Assembly: GCF_002205645.1 (NCBI RefSeq)
Contig: NZ_NIOF01000016.1
Span: 1-64,000, forward strand
Direction: 5' to 3'
From: Roseateles aquatilis
Lineage (GTDB): Bacteria > Pseudomonadota > Gammaproteobacteria > Burkholderiales > Burkholderiaceae_C
Length of the DNA: 64,000 bases
Shown here: positions 33,576-41,070 of the stretch, piece by piece
Layout of the letters: every line of letters starts with the position of its first letter
How positions within the stretch are numbered: position 1 is the first letter of the stretch
Translations under genes and position numbers: made by a program
The notes under the pieces: generated by a model
The model's input: only the letters and a program-made list of their open reading frames with translations
Database searches by the model: none
Told to the model about the DNA's origin: nothing

Positions 33576-35363
33576 ATGCCCATCAGTCCCGCCCTCACCG
33601 ACACCGGCCCGCTGCGCCTGACCGTCAGCTGCGCCGGCGAGGACCAGCCCGACCTGCCCCTGGTCTCGGTGACGGTGCGCCATGCGCTGAACACCATCTC
33701 CTGGGCGCAGATCGTGGTGGTGGACGGCGACATGCCCAACAACGCCGTGCCGCTGGGCGACGGCAGCCTCTTCAAGCCCGGCACCGCGATCGTGGTGAAG
33801 GCCGGCTACGGCGACGACGAGTCCGAGATCTTCAGCGGCGTGGTCGTGCGCCAGGGTTTCAAGATCGGCGCCAACAACTACAGCCGGCTGGAGATCGAGT
33901 GCCGCCACGCGGTCTGCACGGCCACGCTGGGCCGGCGCAGCGCCCACTACACCCAGCAGACCGACAGCGCCATCATCGAAACCCTGCTGCGCCGCCACGG
34001 CGTCAGCGCGCAGGTCGAGTCCACCGCCGTCACCCACCCCGAGCTGGCCCAGCATTACTGCAGCGACTGGGACTTCATCGTCGCCCGCGCCGACGCCATG
34101 GGCCTGGTGTTGCGGCTGGCCGGCCCGAAACTGGTGGTGGAGAGCCCCGCCTTCGACGCGGCCGCCGCGCTGAGCGTGACCTGGGGCGACGACCTGATCG
34201 ACTTCAGCGCCGACATCGACGCGCGCACGCAATGGACGTCCGTGCAGGCGAGCAGCTGGGACCCGTCGCAGCAGGACCTGCTGCAAGGCGCCAGCGAGGC
34301 GCCGATCGACGGCAACGCGCACGGCGACCTCAAGGGCGCGACGCTCTCGACGCTGGGCGGACTGGACCCGCTGGCGCTGCAGAGCTGCACGCCGCTGGGC
34401 AAGGACATGCTGGACGCCTGGGCCAAGGCCACGCAGCTGAAGGCGACGCTGGCACGCCAGCGCGGCCGGCTGAGCTTCCAGGGCAACGCGCTGGCCGTGC
34501 CAGGTGCGCTGGTCGAGCTGAACGGCGTCGGCAAGCGCTTCGGCGGCGACGTCTACCTCACCGCCGTGCAACACGAGATCACGAACGGCGACTGGATCAC
34601 GCACGGCGAGTTCGGCCGCCATCCCGACTGGCAGATGGAGCGCCGCGACGTGCTGGCGCCGCCCAACTCGGGCCTGCTGCCCGGCATCTCGGGCCTGCAC
34701 ATCGGCGTGGTGATGAAGCTGGACGAGGACCCGCTGGGCGAGTCCCGCGTGCAGGTGCGGCTGCCCGCGCTGCAGGCCGAGGCGCCGGGCATCTGGGCGC
34801 GGCTGACGCAGCTGCATGCGTCCTCGGGCTTCGGCCACTTCTTCGTGCCGGAGATCGGGGACGAGGTGCTGCTGGGTTTCCTCAACGACGACCCCTGCCA
34901 CCCGGTGGTGCTGGGCTCGCTCTACAGCAGCAAGCGCCAGCCGCCCTACGCCTTCGAGGCGGAGAACGACACCAAGGCCATCGTCACGCGCTGCCTGCAC
35001 CGCATCGAGTTCAACGAGAAGGACAAGATCATCACCGTGGTCACGCCCGGCAAGAACACGGTGGTGCTGGACGACAAGGACAAGAGCATCCTGGTCAAGG
35101 ACGAGAACGGCAACAGCGTCAAGCTGTCCAGCGCCGGCATCGTGCTGGACAGCCCCAAGGACATCAAGCTCACCGCCGGCGCCGGCATCGCGATGAAGGC
35201 CAGCACCGGCATCACGCTGGACTGCGACGCCGACATCAAGTCCTCCGCGCTGAACATCGCGGCCGAGGCCAAGGTCGGGTTCACCGGCAAGGGCTCGGCC
35301 ACCGCCGAGCTGTCGGCGTCCGGCCAGACCACCGTCAAGGGCGGCCTGGTGATGATCAATTGA
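33576..35363 (+). CDS. VgrG-like central spike (Pvc8/Afp8-like)
   Basis: The 595-aa protein has a gp27-like N-terminal half (VTVRHALNTISWAQIVVVDGD, GVVVRQGFKIGANNYSRLEIEC, YCSDWDFIVARADAMGL), a gp5-like OB domain around residues 370-455 (SGLHIGVVMKLDEDPLGESR, GDEVLLGFLNDDPCHPVVLG) and a C-terminal beta-helix needle made of short repeats such as DKDKSILVKDENGNSVKL. It should trimerise into the puncturing spike under the PAAR tip. No extra toxin domain is fused to it. It precedes the PAAR gene by 14 bases. Confidence 0.95.
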   Translation: MPISPALTDTGPLRLTVSCAGEDQPDLPLVSVTVRHALNTISWAQIVVVDGDMPNNAVPLGDGSLFKPGTAIVVKAGYGDDESEIFSGVVVRQGFKIGANNYSRLEIECRHAVCTATLGRRSAHYTQQTDSAIIETLLRRHGVSAQVESTAVTHPELAQHYCSDWDFIVARADAMGLVLRLAGPKLVVESPAFDAAAALSVTWGDDLIDFSADIDARTQWTSVQASSWDPSQQDLLQGASEAPIDGNAHGDLKGATLSTLGGLDPLALQSCTPLGKDMLDAWAKATQLKATLARQRGRLSFQGNALAVPGALVELNGVGKRFGGDVYLTAVQHEITNGDWITHGEFGRHPDWQMERRDVLAPPNSGLLPGISGLHIGVVMKLDEDPLGESRVQVRLPALQAEAPGIWARLTQLHASSGFGHFFVPEIGDEVLLGFLNDDPCHPVVLGSLYSSKRQPPYAFEAENDTKAIVTRCLHRIEFNEKDKIITVVTPGKNTVVLDDKDKSILVKDENGNSVKLSSAGIVLDSPKDIKLTAGAGIAMKASTGITLDCDADIKSSALNIAAEAKVGFTGKGSATAELSASGQTTVKGGLVMIN

Positions 35364-35377
35364 GACCGGAGGTCCCC

Positions 35378-35677
35378 ATGCCGCCCGCCGCCCGCCTCAC
35401 CGACCTGCACACCTGCCCGATGCAGACCCCGGCCGTGGTGCCCATCCCGCACGTCGGCGGCCCCGTCATCGGGCCGGGCGTGCCGACGGTGCTGATCGGC
35501 AAGCTGGTGGCGGCGGTGGTCGGGGACAACGCCGTCTGCGTCGGCCCCCCGGACGTGATCGTCAAGGGCTCGGCCACGGTGATGATCGGCGGCCGGCCGG
35601 CGGCACGCGTGGGCGACACCACCGCCCACGGCGGCGCGATCACCCTGGGGCTGCCCACCGTCATGATCGGAGGATGA
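35378..35677 (+). CDS. PAAR-domain spike tip (Pvc10-like)
   Basis: The 99-aa protein is a PAAR protein: MPPAARLTDLHTCP at the N-terminus, PAVVPIPHVGGPVIGPG, VKGSATVMIGGRPAARVGDTT and AHGGAITLGLPTVMIGG. The conserved His and Cys residues bind the zinc that sharpens the tip. A GGAGG site precedes the ATG at 35378. It ends one base before the gp25-like gene, giving tight coupling. No C-terminal extension is present, so it is not itself a toxin. Confidence 0.94.
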   Translation: MPPAARLTDLHTCPMQTPAVVPIPHVGGPVIGPGVPTVLIGKLVAAVVGDNAVCVGPPDVIVKGSATVMIGGRPAARVGDTTAHGGAITLGLPTVMIGG

Positions 35678-35678
35678 G

Positions 35679-36086
35679 ATGAGCTTCCTGGGCCGTGGCT
35701 GGAGCTTCCCGCCCCGCTTCGACGCCGACAAGCGCGTCGCGATGGTGACCGACCGCGAGGACATCGAGGAAAGCCTGCGCATCCTCTTCCACACCCGCCG
35801 CGGCGAGCGCGTGATGCAGCACGGCTACGGCACGCAGCTGCATCGCATGGTCTTCGAGGAAGTCACCGACCAGACGCTGACCGAGCTGCGCGACATGCTG
35901 GAGAAGGCGGTGATGTATTTCGAGCCGCGCATCGAGCTGGAACAGCTGGACATCCGCCGCTCCGAGGACGACCTAGGCACGCTGCTGCTGCAGCTGGACT
36001 ACCGCATCCGCACGACCAACACGCGGCACAACATGGTCTACCCGCTGTACCTGGACCAGGCCACCCACCCGGTGCCGGCGGGCTGA
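35679..36086 (+). CDS. gp25-like baseplate wedge protein (Pvc9/Afp9-like)
   Basis: The 135-aa protein starts MSFLGRGWSFPPRFD and carries EDIEESLRILFHTRRGERVMQHGYG, the EPR-like lysozyme-fold wedge signature of the gp25 family, and a strand-rich end (LLLQLDYRIRTTNTRHNMVYPLYL). gp25-type proteins tie the sheath to the baseplate hub. It is separated from the PAAR gene by one base and from the large baseplate gene by 38 bases. Confidence 0.94.
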   Translation: MSFLGRGWSFPPRFDADKRVAMVTDREDIEESLRILFHTRRGERVMQHGYGTQLHRMVFEEVTDQTLTELRDMLEKAVMYFEPRIELEQLDIRRSEDDLGTLLLQLDYRIRTTNTRHNMVYPLYLDQATHPVPAG

Positions 36087-36124
36087 GCACCGCGCCACCC
36101 CTTCACCACGGACCGCACAACGCC

Positions 36125-39100
36125 ATGCACCCCGGCTCGCAACAGGACCAACGGCTGCCGCCCGCGCTCGTGCCGGACTACGTCCGTCCCGACGAGCAGG
36201 GCGTGGCCCAGCGCCTGATGCAGGCGCTGGCGCTGGCGCGGCAGCTGCGCTTCGTCGATCCGCAGGGTCAGTCCGAAGGCCGCTGGAGCGACGCGATGGA
36301 GCCGGACGGCGCGGTGCTGCTGGCGGAGCTGGCGACGCTGCCGGTGACGCTCTGGCAGGCGCGCCTGCGCGACGACGGTCCCTGGGCCGACGACGCGCTG
36401 CGCGACCAGTGCCTGCTGCTGGCCCGGCGCCTGGACCGCTGGCACGCGGCGCTGCAGGACCAGGCCGAGGAACAACCCGGCGACGACCGGCTGTTCCGGC
36501 CGCTGGCCGACTGGCTGCGGCAGACGCTGCGCACGCAGCTCGGGCCGCGGCTGCGACCGCTGCTGGCGGACCTCGGCCGCGCCGTGGCGGCAGTGCCGGG
36601 CGCTGCATCCGGCACAGTACCCGGCGCGGTGGCGGGCACGGCGCCCGGTGCGGCGACCACCGCCACACCAGGCGCCACACCGGGTGCGACTCGGAGGGCG
36701 ACTCCGGGCACACTGTCCGGCGCGTGGCCCGATGGCGTATTGAGCGCCGCCGAGGCGGCCTCGTCGCGCTGGCATCCCGACTGGGGGCTGGACACGCCGG
36801 TGGCCGCGCGCGCGGGCCTGGAGCCGGCGCCCGTCCGGGACGACCGCATGCTGTGGCTCGCGCTGTGCCGCGTGCTGCAGCGGCTGCGCGAGCTGGCCAC
36901 GCCGCGCGTGGAGGCCGCCCTGGCCGGCGGCCGGCACGATCCGGCGATGGGCCTGCTGCTGGCGTGGACCCAGTTGCTGCAATACAGCCGCGCGCCGCTG
37001 AACGCCTTCAACGAGCGGCTCGTCGATCACTACTACGCCGACCGCCTGGGCGTGCCGCGCCGGCCCACCGGCGATCAGCGCGTCTGGCTGGTGCTGGAGG
37101 CGTCCCCGCTGCTGGCGGAGCCGGCGGCGATCGCGCCCGGCCAGTGCTTCGTCGCGGCGCTGCCGCGTGGCAGCCGCAGCTATGTCGTCGAGCAGACGCC
37201 CCAACTGCAGCCCGTGCGCGTCGACGCGCTGCTGGCGCTGCGGCAGGTGCGCGATCCGTTGATCTCGCCGCAGCGCGAGTACGGCTACGCCAGCGAGATC
37301 GTCGCGTGGCGGACCGAGCCCCCGACACCGGCCGCCGCGGCCGACGCCCGCGCCGATTGCCGGCCGCTGCTGGGCGGCGGCGCGGACGCGTCGACGGCGC
37401 GGCTCGGCCTGGCCATCACCTCGCCGTTGCTGCTGCTGCGCGAAGGCACGCGGCGGCTCGACATCCTGCTCGAAGTCGGCGGGCCCCTCCTGCCCTCGCC
37501 CTCGCCTTCGGGTTCCGCGTCGGCATCGGGCCTGGCGTCCGCGCGCTTCGCCGCCGTCGCGGCCTTCGAAGAGGCGGAGCAGGCCTCCGCCGATCGACCG
37601 GAGCCCGGTCGCCGCGAACCGGTCGAGGGCCTGATGCGCCGCCTGCGGCGCCTGTGCCCGGCGATGCTGGACCGGCCATGGCTCGGCTACCTGCTGGCGC
37701 GTTGCCTGGCGAGCGCGGCGCCACAGGATCTGGCGCGGCGGCTGGGCCGGCTGATGGCGGTCTGGCTCTGCGCCACCACCGATGAACTGGACCTGCCGAC
37801 GCTCGCGCTGCTGCGCCGCCATGTGCGCCGCAAGCTCCGGCGCGCGGGTTATCGGTCGTCGCCCGTCGACGTGGACGACCCGCTGGCGCTGCTCTACAGC
37901 GACCTGCCGCTGGAGCGCTCGTTGATCTTCAACCGCGTCTTCCATGGCGCCTGGCGCGCCCGGGCCAGCGCGGACGCGGGCTGGCTGGAACTCGGCGCGG
38001 TGCAGGCGGCCTATCCGGCGGAGGGCGGCCGCGGGCTGCTGCTCAAGCTGCAACTCGGCGCCGACCTGCCCGGCCTGAGCCCCGCCCGGCCCGAGCTGCA
38101 CGGTCCCGGCTGGCCGCGCCAGTCGGTGCTGCAACTGCTGCTGGACGGCCGCAGTCGCCTGTTCCCCGCCAGCCTGCTGCAGCAACTGCCGCTGGCGGCG
38201 GTCCACCTGAAGGTGGCGGTGCAGGGCCTGCGCTCGCTGCAACTGCACAACCAGCTGGGTCAGCTCGACGCCGGCAAGCCCTTCATGCCCTTCGGTCCGC
38301 TGCCCGACACCAGCGCGTACCTGCTGTTCAGCCACGTGGAGCTGATGCGCAAGCCGGTCACGCGGCTGCGGCTGCGGCTGCGCTTCGCCGGGCTGCCGGC
38401 CACGACGCTGGCCGCGCATTACGGCGCCTATCCCGACGGCCCCTGGACCCCGGACGCCTTCCGCATCCAGGCCGAGGTGTTGCGCGAGGGCCGCTGGCAG
38501 GACGGCGACCAGCCGTCGCGGGCGCTTTTCCCCGAGGATGCCCGCGGCCGGCCGCTGGCGGACCAGACGCTGGACCTGTCGTCGTCGGCCTGGCTGCGAC
38601 TGCACCAGCCGCAGGCCGACGCCCCCGGCGCCGACTACAGCTCACGCAGCCGCCAAGGCTTCTTCCGGCTGCGCCTGAGCGGACCGGCCGAGGCCTTCGG
38701 CCACGCGTTGTATCCGCGCGTGCTCGGCGCGCGGCTGACCGAGAACAGCCGCCTCAAACCCAAGGACCAACTGCCCGCGCCGCTGCCGCCCTACACCCCG
38801 GTGCTCGAATTCCTGCGCGCCGACTACGAGGCCGAGGAGCGCATCCAGCCCCGACCGGAAGGCACGCTGTCGGCATCGCCCGCGCAGGCGGCATCGGGCG
38901 GATCGGGCGTCGGCGCGGGACTCTCCGGCGAGGGCGCGCCCAGCCAGCTCTTCCACCTGCGGCCCTTCGGCGTGCAGCCGCTGCGGACCTTGCCGCTGCG
39001 CCATCGGGTGCCGGTGCTGCCGGCCCAGCCGTCCGAGGGGCAGTTGCTGATCGGCCTGCGCGGCGCGGATCCGGCCGGCACGCTGAGCCTGCTCTTCCTG

Positions 39101-40252
39101 CTGCGCGCGGAGATGGCGCTGGAAGCGCTGGGCCGACCGGGGCCGACGCTGCGCTGGCAGGCCTGGTGCGACGGCGACTGGCGCACGCTGGAGCCGCATC
39201 GCGTGCTGCTGGACAGCACCGACGGCCTGCTGCGCAGCGGCCTGGTGATGCTGGACCTGCCGGCCGGCCTGAGCGCCGACTGCGCCGCGTTGCCGCCGGG
39301 CCTGTTCTGGCTGCGCCTGCTGGGCGACGGCGATCTGGATCTGCTGGCGGCCCTCAAGGGCGTGTGGGCCAACGGCGTGAGCGTGCGCCTGGAAGGACCG
39401 CCGCGGGACGAGGTCCTGCCCGCCGACAGCATCCGCGCGGCACAGACGCCCATCCCCGGCCTGGCGACGATCCGCCAGCCGTGGCCCTCGCTGCCGCAAC
39501 GCGTGGCGGAGGATCGGCCGGCCTGGAAGCAGCGCGTCGCCGAGCGGCTGCGCCATCGCGACCGGGCCGTGTCGCCTTGGGACGTGGAGCGGCTGGTGCT
39601 GGACGCCTTCCCGGAGGTCTACAAGGTGAAATGCCTGCCGCTGAGCGGACGGCGGCGGGACGACCGCGTGACGGTGGTCGTGGTGCCGACGCTGCCGCCG
39701 GGCCACGAGGTCGACGGCACCGAGGCGCCGCGCCTGGACGCCGCCGCCCTGCTGCGCATCCAGCGCCACCTGACGCCGCGCCTGGCGCCCGGCCACCCGC
39801 TGCTGGTGCGCAACGCCACCTACGACCGCATCCAGGTGCGCTGCAGCCTGCGGCTGACGCCGGGCGAGCCGGCCGGCAGGCGGCTGCGCGACCTCAACCA
39901 GGCGCTGCGCGACTTCCTGTCGCCGTGGCGGCCGGGCGGCATCACCGCCCGCTTCGACTGGCAACTGCGCGCCGAGGAGGTCGAGGCCTACCTGCGCGCC
40001 CAGCCCGGCGTGGACGCGGTGGGCGGCGCGTCGCTGCTGCACATCACGCGCGACGACCGGGGCTTCTTCCGCTTCGGCGACTCCGCCCAAGGCGCGCGCG
40101 CGATCCGGCCGCGCGCCGGCTGGAGCCTGGCGCTACCCACGCGCGGCCATCTGCTGGAACTGACGGACGACCCGCGCGAGCTGCCCTCCACCAGCGGCCT
40201 GGCCCAGCTCAGCGTGGGCGGCAGCTTCATCATCGGACGGGCCGCGGCATGA
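36125..40252 (+). CDS. Large baseplate assembly protein (Pvc11/Afp11-like)
   Basis: The 1375-aa protein occupies the Pvc11 position and its C-terminal third resembles phage gpJ-like baseplate proteins (RHRDRAVSPWDVERLVLDAFPEVYKVKC, YDRIQVRCSLRLTPGEPAG, WRPGGITARFDW). In PVC and Afp this protein forms the main body of the baseplate wedge. Two low-complexity insertions are seen: a PGA/TPG-rich stretch at about residues 158-200, and a Pro/Ser/Ala-rich stretch near residue 455. Both look like flexible loops. It overlaps the next gene by four bases. Confidence 0.9.
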   Translation: MHPGSQQDQRLPPALVPDYVRPDEQGVAQRLMQALALARQLRFVDPQGQSEGRWSDAMEPDGAVLLAELATLPVTLWQARLRDDGPWADDALRDQCLLLARRLDRWHAALQDQAEEQPGDDRLFRPLADWLRQTLRTQLGPRLRPLLADLGRAVAAVPGAASGTVPGAVAGTAPGAATTATPGATPGATRRATPGTLSGAWPDGVLSAAEAASSRWHPDWGLDTPVAARAGLEPAPVRDDRMLWLALCRVLQRLRELATPRVEAALAGGRHDPAMGLLLAWTQLLQYSRAPLNAFNERLVDHYYADRLGVPRRPTGDQRVWLVLEASPLLAEPAAIAPGQCFVAALPRGSRSYVVEQTPQLQPVRVDALLALRQVRDPLISPQREYGYASEIVAWRTEPPTPAAAADARADCRPLLGGGADASTARLGLAITSPLLLLREGTRRLDILLEVGGPLLPSPSPSGSASASGLASARFAAVAAFEEAEQASADRPEPGRREPVEGLMRRLRRLCPAMLDRPWLGYLLARCLASAAPQDLARRLGRLMAVWLCATTDELDLPTLALLRRHVRRKLRRAGYRSSPVDVDDPLALLYSDLPLERSLIFNRVFHGAWRARASADAGWLELGAVQAAYPAEGGRGLLLKLQLGADLPGLSPARPELHGPGWPRQSVLQLLLDGRSRLFPASLLQQLPLAAVHLKVAVQGLRSLQLHNQLGQLDAGKPFMPFGPLPDTSAYLLFSHVELMRKPVTRLRLRLRFAGLPATTLAAHYGAYPDGPWTPDAFRIQAEVLREGRWQDGDQPSRALFPEDARGRPLADQTLDLSSSAWLRLHQPQADAPGADYSSRSRQGFFRLRLSGPAEAFGHALYPRVLGARLTENSRLKPKDQLPAPLPPYTPVLEFLRADYEAEERIQPRPEGTLSASPAQAASGGSGVGAGLSGEGAPSQLFHLRPFGVQPLRTLPLRHRVPVLPAQPSEGQLLIGLRGADPAGTLSLLFLLRAEMALEALGRPGPTLRWQAWCDGDWRTLEPHRVLLDSTDGLLRSGLVMLDLPAGLSADCAALPPGLFWLRLLGDGDLDLLAALKGVWANGVSVRLEGPPRDEVLPADSIRAAQTPIPGLATIRQPWPSLPQRVAEDRPAWKQRVAERLRHRDRAVSPWDVERLVLDAFPEVYKVKCLPLSGRRRDDRVTVVVVPTLPPGHEVDGTEAPRLDAAALLRIQRHLTPRLAPGHPLLVRNATYDRIQVRCSLRLTPGEPAGRRLRDLNQALRDFLSPWRPGGITARFDWQLRAEEVEAYLRAQPGVDAVGGASLLHITRDDRGFFRFGDSAQGARAIRPRAGWSLALPTRGHLLELTDDPRELPSTSGLAQLSVGGSFIIGRAAA
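36590..36725 (+). repeat. Degenerate PGA-type repeat in the Pvc11-like gene
   Basis: Imperfect GCACCCGGCG/GCACCGGGCG-like units encode repeats of Pro-Gly-Ala and Thr-Pro-Gly (for example PGAASGTVPGAVAGTAPGAA). Such repeats are prone to length change in frame and would vary an exposed loop. Confidence 0.55.
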
Positions 40253-41070
40253 AGACCGTCAACCGGGACACCCTCAAGAATTACTTCCGCGACGGGCAGA
40301 TGCCGTCGCAGCGGCACTTCGAGGCCCTCATCGATTCCATGCTCAACATGAACGACGAGGGCTTCCGCAAGAGCGTGGAGCGCGGCGACGAGATCTACGC
40401 GCCGGTCGGGCATGACGCGCTGATGAGCTTCTTCCGCGACCAGCAGCCGGAGGACCCGCTCTGGCAACTGCGCCTGGGCCGGACCAACGACCAGCTGCAG
40501 GTCCACGTGCCGTCGACGACCACGGGCGCCGTGCCGCCACCGCCGGTGCTGGCGCTGGACAGCCGCCAGCGCGTCGGCCTGGGCACCGACGACCCGCGCA
40601 CGCGGCTGGACGTGCGCGGCGTGGTGGCCAGCGAAGGCCGCGTCGGCAACTTCGTGGTGCCCGACGGCCTGGTCGCCAACGGCCGCTGGCAAGCCCTGAC
40701 CCCGGCGCTGAAGGGCTGCCAGGGCTTCGAGGTGATGGCGGGCGCCGGGGTCGAGGGCACCGGCCATTTCGGCCTGCTGCACGCGATCGCGCTGAGCACC
40801 TTCAACCCGACACCGACGTGGTTCCCCAGCCGCGGCAGCCGGCGCGGCATCCGCCAGACGCAGGCCTGGTGGGGCCGCCGCTGCGACCGCGTGGAACTGC
40901 GCTGGATGGGCAGCCAGGGGCGCGACGCCAGCTATCACCTGGAGATCCGCAGCGGCTGCAACTTCGGCGACGACGTGCCGCTGGTGGCGCAGGTCACCCA
41001 GCTCTGGTTCCTGCCCACGATGCTCAGGCAGCGCCCCCGGGCGGATGCGCCGTCGGAGCCCGGACCATGA
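40249..41070 (+). CDS. Fibre- or adhesin-like eCIS protein
   Basis: The 273-aa protein has an N-terminal helical part (MKTVNRDTLKNYFRDGQMP, FEALIDSMLNMNDEGFRK), then RVGLGTDDPRTRLDVRGVVA, a short motif often seen at the shaft-to-head junction of phage tail fibres and S74-type proteins, and a strand-rich C-terminal head with WQALTPALKGCQGFEVMAGAG and WWGRRCDRVELRWMGSQGR. This is a plausible receptor-binding or collar protein. No Pvc13-like long fibre is present in the locus. It overlaps both neighbours by four bases. Confidence 0.75.
   Translation: MKTVNRDTLKNYFRDGQMPSQRHFEALIDSMLNMNDEGFRKSVERGDEIYAPVGHDALMSFFRDQQPEDPLWQLRLGRTNDQLQVHVPSTTTGAVPPPPVLALDSRQRVGLGTDDPRTRLDVRGVVASEGRVGNFVVPDGLVANGRWQALTPALKGCQGFEVMAGAGVEGTGHFGLLHAIALSTFNPTPTWFPSRGSRRGIRQTQAWWGRRCDRVELRWMGSQGRDASYHLEIRSGCNFGDDVPLVAQVTQLWFLPTMLRQRPRADAPSEPGP

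Noticed and set aside
32805-35000. An open minus-strand frame of 731 codons across Pvc7 and Pvc8
   Set aside because: Antisense shadow; it crosses two well-supported genes and has no recognisable domain.
36038-38605. An open minus-strand frame of 855 codons within the Pvc11-like gene
   Set aside because: It is a shadow of the plus-strand baseplate gene, with low-complexity Arg/Gln/His translation and no domain.
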